The position numbers were made by a program, and so were the translations under genes. From Hydractinia symbiolongicarpus (lineage: Eukaryota > Cnidaria > Hydrozoa > Anthoathecata > Hydractiniidae), in assembly GCF_029227915.1 (NCBI RefSeq), contig NC_079881.1, forward strand, positions 24,653,501 through 24,717,500: DNA of 64,000 nucleotides, written 5' to 3'. Under the pieces are notes generated by a model. That model made no database searches and was not told where the DNA came from. It was given only the letters and a program-made list of their open reading frames with translations. Shown in pieces: positions 48,104 to 60,356 of the stretch. The first letter of the stretch is position 1; every line of letters starts with the position of its first letter.

Positions 48104-50440
48104 AAATTATTTCTTCACCACTAAAACGCATGAGATTGTACTTTTCAAAAATGATTTAATTTTTATTGAGACGCTGAATAAAAGAAATTTAATCGCCGGT
48201 AAACGAAAACCCGCGATTTCCCGTAAATCCCGGGCTTGGCCCGTATAGTCAAATGTATACAAAGAAAGTACCCAGGGAGTAAACTCATTTCCCGAAGGAT
48301 TTTTTAAATTATTTTTTCACCACTAAAACGCATGAGACTTGTAGTTTTCAAAAATGATTTCGTTTTTGATGTGACGCTGAATAAAAGGAGTTTAATCGCT
48401 GGCAAACGAAAACCCGCAATTTCCCGTAAATCCCGGACTCGGCCCGTATAGTCAAAAGTATACAAAGAAAGTACCCAGGGAGTAAACTCATTTCCCGAAC
48501 GATTTTTTAAATTATTTTTTCACCACTAAAACGCATGAGACTTGTAGTTTTCAAAAATGATTTCGTTTTTGTTGAGACGCTGAATAAAAGGAGTTTAATC
48601 GCCGGCAAACGAAAACCCGCAATTTCCCGTAAATTCCGGACTCGGTCCGTATAGTCAAAAGTATACAAAGAAAGTACCCAGGGAGTAAACTCATTTCCCG
48701 AACGATTCTTCAAATTATTTTTTCACCACTAAAACGCATGAGACTTGTAGTTTTCAAAAATGATTTAATTTTTGATGAGACGCTAAATAAAAGGAGTTTA
48801 ATCGCCGGCAAACGAAAACCCGCGATTTCCCGTATATCCCGGAATCGGCCCGTATAGTCGAATGTATACAAGGAAAGTACCCAGGGAGTAAACTCATTTC
48901 CCGAACGATTTTTTAAATTAATTTTTCACCACTAAAACGCATGAGACTTGTACTTTTCAAAAATGATTTCATTTTTGATGAGACGCTGAATAAAAGGAGT
49001 TTAATCTCCGGCAAAGGAAAACCCGCGATTTCCCGTAAAACTCCGGACCAGGCCCGTATAGTCAAAAGTATACAAAGAAAGTACCCAGGGAGTAAACTCA
49101 TTTCCCGAACGATTTTTTAAATTATATTTTCACCACTAAAACGCATGAGACTTGTAGTTTTCAAAAATGATTTCGTTTTTGATGTGACGCTGAATAAAAG
49201 GAGTTTAATCGCTGGCAAACGAAAACCCGCAATTTCCCGTAAATCCCGGACTCGGCCCGTATAGTCAAAAGTATACAAAAAAAGTACCCAGGGAGTAAAC
49301 TCATTTCCCGAACGATTTTTTAAATTATTTCTTCACCAATAAAACGCATGAGACTTTTAGTTTTCAAAAATGATTTCGTTTTTGATGAGACGCTGAATAA
49401 AACGAGTTTAATCGCCGGCAAACGAAAACCCGCGATTTGCCGTAAATCCCGGGCTTGATCCGTATAGTCGAATGTATACAAAGAAAGTAAACTGGGAGTA
49501 AACTCATTTCCCGAACGATTTTTTAAATTATTTTTTCACTACTAAATCGCATGAGACTTGTAGTTTTCAAAAATGATTTCGTTTTTGATGAGACGCTGAA
49601 GAACAGGAGTTTAATCGCCGGCAAACGAAAACCCGCGATTTCCCGTATATCCCGGAATCGGCCCGTATAGTCGAATGTATACAAGAAAAGTACCCAGGGA
49701 GTAAACTCATTTCCCGAACGATTTTTTAAAATAATTTTTCACCACTAAAACGCATGAGACTTGTAGTTATCAAAAATGATTTCATTTTTGATGAGACGCT
49801 GAATAAAAGGAGTTTAATCTCCGGCAAAGGAAAACCCGCGATTTCCCGTAAATCCCGGACCAGGCCCGTATAGTCAAAAGTATTCAACGAAAGTACCCAG
49901 GGAGTAAACTCATTTCCCGAACGATTCTTTAAATTATATTTTCACCACTAAAACGCATAAGACTTGTACTTTTCAAAAATGATTTAATTTTTATTGAAAC
50001 GCTGAATAAAAGAAGTTTAATCGCCGGCAAACGAAAACCCGCGATTTCCCGTAAATCCCGGGCTTGGCCCGTATAGTCGAATGTATACAAAGTAAGTACC
50101 CAGAGAGTAAACTCATTTCCCGAAGGATTTTTTAAATTATTTTTTCACCACTAAAACGCATGAGACTTGTAGTTTTCAAAAATGATTTCGTTTTTGATAT
50201 GACGCTGAATAAAAGGAGTTTAATCGCTGGCAAACGAAAACCCGCAATTTCCCGTAAATCCCGGACTCGGCCCGTATAGTCAAAAGTATACAAAGAAAGT
50301 ACCCAGGGAGTAAACTCATTTCCCGAACGATTTTTTAAATTATTTTTTCACCACTAAAACGCATGAGACTTGTAGTTTTCAAAAATGATTTCGTTTTTGT
50401 TGAGACGCTGAATAAAAGGAGTTTAATCGCCGGCAAACGA
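45900..50440. repeat. 2639-bp (13-monomer) duplication
   Basis: About 45900-47800 matches 48540-50440 with a 2639-bp shift, checked at GAAGAACAGG (46959 and 49598) and AGTATTCAACG (47241 and 49880). Small differences include GATATGACG near 50197 for GATGTGACG and TTATTGAAACG near 49994 for TTATTGAGACG. Confidence 0.85.
47484..48905. repeat. 811-bp (4-monomer) tandem duplication
   Basis: About 47484-48094 recurs at about 48295-48905 (CCGAAGGATTTT, then GATGTGACG, GTTGAGACG and CGATTCTTCAAATTA in order). The monomer between the copies is the D4-type GCATGAGATTGTAC class at 48134. Confidence 0.85.
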
Positions 50441-50714
50441 AAACCCGCGATTTCCCGTAAATCCCGGGCTTGGCCGTATAGTCGAATGTATACAAAGAAA
50501 ATACCCAGGGAGTAAACTCATTTCCCGAACGATTTTTTAAATTATTTCTTCACCACTAAAACGCATGAGATTGTACTTTTCAAAAATGATTTAATTTTTA
50601 TTGAGACGCTGAATAAAAGAAATTTAATCGCCGGTAAACGAAAACACGCGATTTCCCGTAAATCCCGGGCTTGGCCCGTATAGTCAAATGTATACAAAGA
50701 AAGTACCCAGGGAG

Positions 50715-53700
50715 TAAACTCATTTCCCGAACGATTTTTTAAATTATTTTTTCACCACTAAAACGCATGAGACTTTTAGTTTTCAAAAATGATTTCGTTT
50801 TTGATGAGACGCTGAATAAAAGGAGTTTAATCGCCGGCAAACGAAAACCCGCGATTTCCCGTAAATCCCGGGCTTGGCCGTATAGTCGAATGTATACAAA
50901 GAAAATACCCAGGGAGTAAACTCATTTCCCGAACGATTTTTTAAATTATTTCTTCACCACTAAAACGCATGAGACTTGTAGTTTTCAAAAATGATTTCAT
51001 TTTTGATGAGACGCTGAATAAAACGAGTTTAATCGCCGGCAAACTAAAACCTGCGGTTTGCCGTAAATCCCGGGTTTGACCGTATAGTCGAATGTATACA
51101 AAGAAAGTAAACTGGGAGTAAACTCATTTCCCGAACGATTTTTTAAATTATTTTTTCACCACTAAAACGCATGAGACTTGTAGTTTTCAAAAATGATTTC
51201 GTTTTTGATGTGACGCTGAATAAAAGGAGTTTAATCGCTGGCAAACGAAAACCCGCAATTTCCCGTAAATCCCGGACTCGGCCCGTATAGTCAAAAGTAT
51301 ACAAAGAAAGTACCCAGGGAGTAAACTCATTTCCCGAACGATTTTTTAAATTATTTCTTCACCAATGAAACGCATGAGACTTTTAGTTTTCAAAAATGAT
51401 TTCGTTTTTGATGAGACGCTGAAGAAAAGGAGTTTAATCGCCGGCAAACGAAAACCCGCAATTTCCCGTAAATCCCGGACTCGGTCTGTATAGCCAAAAG
51501 TATACAAAGAAAGTACCCAGGGAGTAAACTCATTTCCCGAACGATTCTTTAAATTATTTTTTCACCACTAAAACGCATGAGACTTGTAGTTTTCAAAAAT
51601 GATTTCATTTTTGATGAGACGCTAAATAAAAGGAGTTTAATCGCCGGCAAACGAAAACCCGCGATTTCCCGTATATCCCGGAATCGGCCCGTATAGTCGA
51701 ATGTATACAAGGAAAGTACCCAGGGAGTAATCTCATTTCCCGAACGATTTTTTAAATTAATTTTTCACCACTAAAACGCATGAGACTTGTAGTTTTCAAA
51801 AATGATTTCATTTTTGATGAGACGCTGAATAAAAGGAGTTTAATATCCGGCAAAGGAAAACCCGCGATTTCCCGTAAATCCCGGACCAGGCCCGTATAGT
51901 TAAAAGTATACAAAGAAAGTACCCAGGGAGTAAACTCATTTCCCGAACGATTCTTTAAATTATATTTTCACCACTAAAACGCATGAGACTTGTACTTTTA
52001 AAAAATGATTTAATTTTTATTGAGACGCTGAATAAAAGAAGTTTAATCGCCGGCAAACGAAAACCCGCGATTTCCCGTAAATCCCGGGCTTGGCCCGTAT
52101 AGTCGAATGTATACAAAGTAAGTACCCAGAGAGTAAACTCATTTCCCGAAGCATTTTTTAAATTATTTTTTCACCACTAAAACGCATGAGACTTGTAGTT
52201 TTCAAAAATGATTTCGTTTTTGATGTGACGCTGAATAAAAGGAGTTTAATCGCTGGCAAACGAAAACCCGTAATTTCCTGTAAATCCCGGACTCGGCGCG
52301 TATAGTCAAAAGTATACAAAGAAAGTACCCAGGGAGTAAACTCATTTCCCGAACGATTTTTTAAATTATTTCTTCACCAATAAAACGCATGAGACTTTTA
52401 GTTTTCAAAAATGATTTCGGTTTTGATGAGACGCTGAATAAAACGAGTTTAATCGCCGGCAAACGAAAACCCGCGATTTGCCGTAAATCCCGGGCTTGAC
52501 CCGTATAGTCGAATGTATACAAAGAAAGTAAACTGGGAGTAAACTCATTTCCCGAACGATTTTTTAAATTATTTTTTCACCACTAAAACGCATGAGACTT
52601 TTAGTTTTCAAAAATGATTTCGTTTTTGATGAGACGCTGAATAAAAGGAGTTTAATCGCCGGCAAACGAAAACCCGCGATTTCCCGTAAATCCCGGGCTT
52701 GGCCGTATAGTCGAATGTATACAAAGAAAATACCCAGGGAGTAAACTCATTTCCCGAACGATTTTTTAAATTATTTCTTCACCACTAAAACGCATGAGAC
52801 TTGTAGTTTTCAAAAATGATTTCATTTTTGATGAGACGCTGAATAAAACGAGTTTAATCGCCGGCAAACTAAAACCTGCGGTTTGCCGTAAATCCCGGGT
52901 TTGACCGTATAGTCGAATGTATACAAAGAAAGTAAACTGGGAGTAAACTCATTTCCCGAACGATTTTTTAAATTATTTTTTCACCACTAAAACGCATGAG
53001 ACTTGTAGTTTTCAAAAATGATTTCGTTTTTGATGTGACGCTGAATAAAAGGAGTTTAATCGCTGGCAAACGAAAACCCGCAATTTCCCGTAAATCCCGG
53101 ACTCGGCCCGTATAGTCAAAAGTATACAAAGAAAGTACCCAGGGAGTAAACTCATTTCCCGAACGATTTTTTAAATTATTTCTTCACCAATGAAACGCAT
53201 GAGACTTTTAGTTTTCAAAAATGATTTCGTTTTTGATGAGACGCTGAAGAAAAGGAGTTTAATCGCCGGCAAACGAAAACCCGCAATTTCCCGTAAATCC
53301 CGGACTCGGTCTGTATAGCCAAAAGTATACAAAGAAAGTACCCAGGGAGTAAACTCATTTCCCGAACGATTCTTTAAATTATTTTTTCACCACTAAAACG
53401 CATGAGACTTGTAGTTTTCAAAAATGATTTCATTTTTGATGAGACGCTAAATAAAAGGAGTTTAATCGCCGGCAAAGGAAAACCCGCGATTTCCCGTATA
53501 TCCCGGAATCGGCCCGTATAGTCGAATGTATACAAGGAAAGTACCCAGGGAGTAATCTCATTTCCCGAACGATTTTTTAAATTAATTTTTCACCACTAAA
53601 ACGCATGAGACTTGTAGTTTTCAAAAATGATTTCATTTTTGATGAGACGCTGAATAAAAGGAGTTTAATATCCGGCAAAGGAAAACCCGCGATTTCCCGT

Positions 53701-54390
53701 AAATCCCGGACCAGGCCCGTATAGTCAAAAGTATACAAAGAAAGTACCCAGGGAGTAAACTCATTTCCCGAACGATTCTTTAAATTATATTTTCACCACT
53801 AAAACGCATGAGACTTGTACTTTTAAAAAATGATTTAATTTTTATTGAGACGCTGAATAAAAGAAGTTTAATCGCCGGCAAACGAAAACCCGCGATTTCC
53901 CGTAAATCCCGGGCTTGGCCCGTATAGTCGAATGTATACAAAGTAAGTACCCAGAGAGTAAAACTCATTTCCCGAAGCATTTTTTAAATTATTTTTTCAC
54001 CACTAAAACGCATGAGACTTGTAGTTTTCAAAAATGATTTCGTTTTTGATGTGACGCTGAATAAAAGGAGTTTAATCGCTGGCAAACGAAAACCCGTAAT
54101 TTCCTGTAAATCCCGGACTCGGCGCGTATAGTCAAAAGTATACAAAGAAAGTACCCAGGGAGTAAACTCATTTCCCGAACGATTTTTTAAATTATTTCTT
54201 CACCAATAAAACGCATGAGACTTTTAGTTTTCAAAAATGATTTCGGTTTTGATGAGACGCTGAATAAAACGAGTTTAATCGCCGGCAAACGAAAACCCGC
54301 GATTTGCCGTAAATCCCGGGCTTGACCCGTATAGTCGAATGTATACAAAGAAAGTAAACTGGGAGTAAACTCATTTCCCGAAGGATTTTT
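50715..54390. repeat. 1825-bp (9-monomer) tandem duplication, near-identical copies
   Basis: About 50715-52540 recurs at 52541-54390 with a 1825-bp shift. Three rare variants confirm it: GGCAAACTAAAACCTGCGG (51041 and 52866, unique to this pair), CACCAATGAAACGC (51361 and 53186) and TTTAATATCCGGC (51841 and 53666). I saw only a few differences, among them AGTTAAAAG (51900) against AGTCAAAAG and an extra A in GTAAAACTC near 53960. It is among the youngest events in the window. Confidence 0.92.
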
Positions 54391-57300
54391 TAAATTATTT
54401 TTTCACTACTAAAACGCATGAGACTTGTAGTTTTCAAAAATGATTTCGTTTTTGATGAGACTCTGAAGAAAAGGAGTTTAATCGCTGGCAAACGAAAACC
54501 CGCAATTTCCCGTAAATCCCGGACTCGGTCCGTATAGTCAAAAGTATACAAAGAAAGTACCCAGGGAGTAAACTCATTTCCCGAACGATTCTTTAAATTA
54601 TTTTTTCCTCACTAAAACGCATGAGACTTGTAGTTTTCAAAAATGATTTAATTTTTGATGAGACGCTAAATAAAAGGAGTTTAATCGCCGGCAAACGAAA
54701 ACCCGCGATTTCCCGTATATCCCGGAATCGGCCCGTATAGTCGAATGTATACAAGGAAAGTACCCAGGGAGTAAACTCATTTCCCGAACGATTTTTTAAA
54801 TTAATTTTTCACCACTAAAACGCATGAGACTTGTACTTTTCAAAAATGATTTCATTTTTGATGAGACGCTGAATAAAAGGAGATTAATCTCCGGCAAAGG
54901 AAAACCCGCGATTTCCCGTAAAACTCCGGACCAGGCCCGTATAGTCAAAAGTATACAAAGAAAGTACCCAGGGAGTAAACTCATTTCCCGAACGATTTTT
55001 TAAATTATATTTTCACCACTAAAACGCATGAGACTTGTAGTTTTCAAAAATGATTTCGTTTTTGATGTGACGCTGAATAAAAGGAGTTTAATCGCTGGCA
55101 AACGAAAACCCGCAATTTCCCGTAAATCCCGGACTCGGCCCGTATAGTCAAAAGTATACAAAGAAAGTACCCAGGGAGTAAACTCATTTCCCGAACGATT
55201 TTTTAAATTATTTCTTCACCAATAAAACGCATGAGACTTTTAGTTTTCAAAAATGATTTCGTTTTTGATGAGACGCTGAATAAAACGAGTTTAATCGCCG
55301 GCAAACGAAAACCCGCGATTTGCCGTAAATCCCGGGCTTGACCCGTATAGTCGAATGTATACAAAGAAAGTAAACTGGGAGTAAACTCATTTCCCGAACG
55401 ATTTTTTAAATTATTTTTTCACTACTAAATCGCATGAGACTTGTAGTTTTCAAAAATGATTTCGTTTTTGATGAGACGCTGAAGAACAGGAGTTTAATCG
55501 CCGGCAAACGAAAACCCGCGATTTCCCGTATATCCCGGAATCGGCCCGTATAGTCGAATGTATACAAGGAAAGTACCCAGGGAGTAAACTCATTTCCAGA
55601 ACGATTTTTTAAATTAATTTTTCACCACTAAAACGCATGAGACTTGTAGTTTTCAAAAATGATTTCATTTTTGATAAGACGCTGAATAAAAGGAGTTTAA
55701 TCTCCGGCAAAGGAAAACCCGCGATTTCCCGTAAATCCCGGACCAGGCCCGTATAGTCAAAAGTATTCAACGAAAGTACCCAGGGAGTAAACTCATTTCC
55801 CGAACGATTCTTTAAATTATATTTTCACCACTAAAACGCATGAGACTTGTAGTTTTCAAAAATGATTTCGTTTTTGATGTGACGCTGAATAAAAGGAGTT
55901 TAATCGCTGGCAAACGAAAACCCGTAATTTCCTGTAAATCCCGGACTCGGCGCGTATAGTCAAAAGTATACAAAGAAAGTACCCAGGGAGTAAACTCATT
56001 TCCCGAACGATTTTTTAAATTATTTCTTCACCAATAAAACGCATGAGACTTTTAGTTTTCAAAAATGATTTCGGTTTTGATGAGACGCTGAATAAAACGA
56101 GTTTAATCGCCGGCAAACGAAAACCCGCGATTTGCCGTAAATCCCGGGCTTGACCCGTATAGTCGAATGTATACAAAGAAAGTAAACTGGGAGTAAACTC
56201 ATTTCCCGAACGATTTTTTAAATTATTTTTTCACTACTAAAACGCATGAGACTTGTAGTTTTCAAAAATGATTTCGTTTTTGATGAGACTCTGAAGAAAA
56301 GGAGTTTAATCGCTGGCAAACGAAAACCCGCAATTTCCCGTAAATCCCGGACTCGGTCCGTATAGTCAAAAGTATACAAAGAAAGTACCCAGGGAGTAAA
56401 CTCATTTCCCGAACGATTCTTTAAATTATTTTTTCCTCACTAAAACGCATGAGACTTGTAGTTTTCAAAAATGATTTAATTTTTGATGAGACGCTAAATA
56501 AAAGGAGTTTAATCGCCGGCAAACGAAAACCCGCGATTTCCCGTATATCCCGGAATCGGCCCGTATAGTCGAATGTATACAAGGAAAGTACCCAGGGAGT
56601 AAACTCATTTCCCGAACGATTTTTTAAATTAATTTTTCACCACTAAAACGCATGAGACTTGTACTTTTCAAAAATGATTTCATTTTTGATGAGACGCTGA
56701 ATAAAAGGAGTTTAATCTCCGGCAAAGGAAAACCCGCGATTTCCCGTAAAACTCCGGACCAGGCCCGTATAGTCAAAAGTATACAAAGAAAGTACCCAGG
56801 GAGTAAACTCATTTCCCGAACGATTTTTTAAATTATATTTTCACCACTAAAACGCATGAGACTTGTAGTTTTCAAAAATGATTTCGTTTTTGATGTGACG
56901 CTGAATAAAAGGAGTTTAATCGCTGGCAAACGAAAACCCGCAATTTCCCGTAAATCCCGGACTCGGCCCGTATAGTCAAAAGTATACAAAGAAAGTACCC
57001 AGGGAGTAAACTCATTTCCCGAACGATTTTTTAAATTATTTCTTCACCAATAAAACGCATGAGACTTTTAGTTTTCAAAAATGATTTCGTTTTTGATGAG
57101 ACGCTGAATAAAACGAGTTTAATCGCCGGCAAACGAAAACCCGCGATTTGCCGTAAATCCCGGGCTTGACCCGTATAGTCGAATGTATACAAAGAAAGTA
57201 AACTGGGAGTAAACTCATTTCCCGAACGATTTTTTAAATTATTTTTTCACTACTAAATCGCATGAGACTTGTAGTTTTCAAAAATGATTTCGTTTTTGAT

Positions 57301-57670
57301 GAGACGCTGAAGAACAGGAGTTTAATCGCCGGCAAACGAAAACCCGCGATTTCCCGTATATCCCGGAATCGGCCCGTATAGTCGAATGTATACAAGGAAA
57401 GTACCCAGGGAGTAAACTCATTTCCAGAACGATTTTTTAAATTAATTTTTCACCACTAAAACGCATGAGACTTGTAGTTTTCAAAAATGATTTCATTTTT
57501 GATAAGACGCTGAATAAAAGGAGTTTAATCTCCGGCAAAGGAAAACCCGCGATTTCCCGTAAATCCCGGACCAGGCCCGTATAGTCAAAAGTATTCAACG
57601 AAAGTACCCAGGGAGTAAACTCATTTCCCGAACGATTCTTTAAATTATATTTTCACCACTAAAACGCATG
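54000..57670. repeat. 1828-bp (9-monomer) tandem duplication
   Basis: About 54000-55850 recurs at 55828-57670. Markers are CTCGGCGCGTATAG, GAGACTCTGAAGAAAAGG, TTTTTTCCTCACTAAAACG, GAAGAACAGG (55481 and 57309) and TTTGATAAGACG. At about 55840 a monomer opening TTATATTTTCACC switches directly to GTAGTTTTC and GATGTGACG, skipping the TATTGAGACG monomer that follows in the second copy. That places the exchange point there. Confidence 0.88.
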
Positions 57671-59570
57671 AGACTTGTACTTTTCAAAAATGATTTAATT
57701 TTTATTGAGACGCTGAATAAAAGAAGTTTAATCGCCGGCAAACCAAAACCCGCGATTTCCCGTAAATCCCGGGCTTGGCCCGTATAGTCGAATGTATACA
57801 AAGTAAGTACCCAGAGAGTAAACTCATTTCCCGAAGGACTTTTTAAATTATTTTTTCACCACTAAAACGCATGAGACTTGTAGTTTTCAAAAATGATTTC
57901 GTTTTTGATGTGACGCTGAATAAAAGGAGTTTAATCGCTGGCAAACGAAAACCCGCAATTTCCCGTAAATCCCGGACTCGGCCCGTATAGTCAAAAGTAT
58001 ACAAAGAAAGTACCCAGGGAGTAAACTCATTTCCCGAACGATTTTTTAAATTATTTTTTCACCACTAAAACGCATGAGACTTGTAGTTTTCAAAAATGAT
58101 TTCGTTTTTGTTGAGACGCTGAATAAAAGGAGTTTAATCGCCGGCAAACGAAAACCCGCAATTTCCCGTAAATCCCGGACTCGGTCCGTATAGTCAAAAG
58201 TATACAAAGAAAGTACCCAGGGAGTAAACTCATTTCCCGAACGATTCTTTAAATTATTTTTTCACCACTAAAACGCATGAGACTTGTAGTTTTCAAAAAT
58301 GATTTAATTTTTGATGAGACGCTAAATAAAAGGAGTTTAATCGCCGGCAAACGAAAACCCGCGATTTGCCGTAAATCCCGGGCTTGACCCGTATAGTCGA
58401 ATGTATACAAAGAAAGTAAACTGGGAGTAAACTCATTTCCCGAATGATTTTTAAATTAATTTTTTACCACTCAAACGCATAAGACTTTTAGTTTTCAAAA
58501 ACGATTTCATTTTTGATGAGACGCTGAATAAAAGGAGTTTAATCGCTGGCAAAGGAAAACCCGCGATTTCCCGTAAAACTCCGGACCAGGCCCGTATAGT
58601 CAAAAGTATACAAAGAAAGTACCCAGGGAGTAAACTCATTTCCCGAACGATTTTTTAAATTATATTTTCACCACTAAAACGCATGAGACTTGTAGTTTTC
58701 AAAAATGATTTCGTTTTTGATGTGACGCTGAATAAAAGGAGTTTAATCGCTGGCAAACGAAAACCCGCAATTTCCCGTAAATCCCGGACTCGGCCCGTAT
58801 AGTCAAAAGTATACAAAGAAAGTACCCAGGGAGTAAACTCATTTCCCGAACGATTTTTTAAATTATTTCTTCACCAATAAAACGCATGAGACTTTTAGTT
58901 TTCAAAAATGATTTCGTTTTTGATGAGACGCTGAATAAAACGAGTTTAATCGCCGGCAAACGAAAACCCGCGATTTGCCGTAAATCCCGGGCTTGACCCG
59001 TATAGTCGAATGTATACAAAGAAAGTAAACTGGGAGTAAACTCATTTCCCGAACGATTTTTTAAATTATTTTTTCACTACTAAATCGCATGAGACTTGTA
59101 GTTTTCAAAAATGATTTCGTTTTTGAAGAGACGCTGAAGAACAGGAGTTTAATCGCCGGCAAACGAAAACCCGCGATTTCCCGTATATCCCGGAATCGGC
59201 CCGTATAGTCGAATGTATACAAGGAAAGTATCCAGGGAGTAAACTCATTTCCAGAACGATTTTTTAAATTAATTTTTCACCACTAAAACGCATGAGACTT
59301 GTAGTTTTCAAAAATGATTTCATTTTTGATAAGACGCTGAATAAAAGGAGTTTAATCTCCGGCAAAGGAAAACCCGCGATTTCCCGTAAATCCCGGACCA
59401 GGCCCGTATAGTCAAAAGTATTCAACGAAAGTACCCAGGGAGTAAACTCATTTCCCGAACGATTCTTTAAATTATATTTTCACCACTAAAACGCATGAGA
59501 CTTGTACTTTTCAAAAATGATTTAATTTTTATTGAGACGCTGAATAAAAGAAGTTTAATCGCCGGCAAAC
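56693..59570. repeat. 1827-bp (9-monomer) duplication
   Basis: About 56693-57743 matches 58520-59570 (GAAGAACAGG at 57309 and 59136; AGTATTCAACG at 57591 and 59418). Just before the right copy lies the foreign-looking patch at 58365-58515. Shorter echoes follow: 59580-60060 matches 58158-58640 (1422 bp) and 60080-60540 matches about 59064-59524 (1016 bp). Confidence 0.82.
58365..58515. repeat. D1-like patch inside D5 (possible conversion tract)
   Basis: The equivalent place in the neighbouring unit (about 56540-56690) reads CCCGTATATCCCGGAATCGG, ACAAGGAAAG, AATTTTTCACC and GCATGAGACTTGTAC. Here it reads GATTTGCCG, GGGCTTGACCCG, AAAGTAAACTGGG, AATTTTTTACC, GCATAAGAC and AAAACGATTTC, the combination typical of D1 near 12.10-12.26 kb. 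Sequence on both sides is ordinary D5. A short non-crossover transfer from a distant monomer explains this best; private changes (CACTCAAACG, GAATGATTTTTAAATT) suggest it is not brand new. Confidence 0.7.
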
Positions 59571-60356
59571 GAAAACCCGCAATTTCCCGTAAATCCCGGA
59601 CTCGGTCCGTATAGTCAAAAGTATACAAAGAAAGTACCCAGGGAGTAAACTCATTTCCCGAACGATTCTTTAAATTATTTTTTCACCACTAAAACGCATG
59701 AGACTTGTAGTTTTCAAAAATGATTTAATTTTTGATGAGACGCTAAATAAAAGGAGTTTAATCGCCGGCAAACAAAAACCCGCGATTTCCCGTATATCCC
59801 GGAATCGGCCCGTATAGTCGAATGTATACAAGGAAAGTACCCAGGGAGTAAACTCATTTCCCGAACGATTTTTTAAATTAATTTTTCACCACTAAAACGC
59901 ATGAGACTTGTACTTTTCAAAAATGATTTCATTTTTGATGAGACGCTGAATAAAAGGACTTTAATCTCCGGCAAAGGAAAACCCGCGATTTCCCGTAAAA
60001 CTCCGGACCAGGCCCGTATAGTCAAAAGTATACAAAGAAAGTACCCTGGGAGTAAACTCATTTCCCGAACGATTTTTTAAATTATTTTTTCACTACTAAA
60101 TCGCATGAGACTTGTAGTTTTCAAAAATGATTTCGTTTTTGATGAGACGCTGAAGAACAGGAGTTTAATCGCCGGCAAACGAAAACCCGCGATTTCCCGT
60201 ATATCCCGGAATCGGCCCGTATAGTCGAATGTATACAAGGAAAGTACCCAGGGAGTAAACTCATTTCCCGAACGATTTTTTAAATTAATTTTTCACCACT
60301 AAAACGCATGAGACTTGTAGTTTTCAAAAATGATTTCATTTTTGATGAGACGCTGA

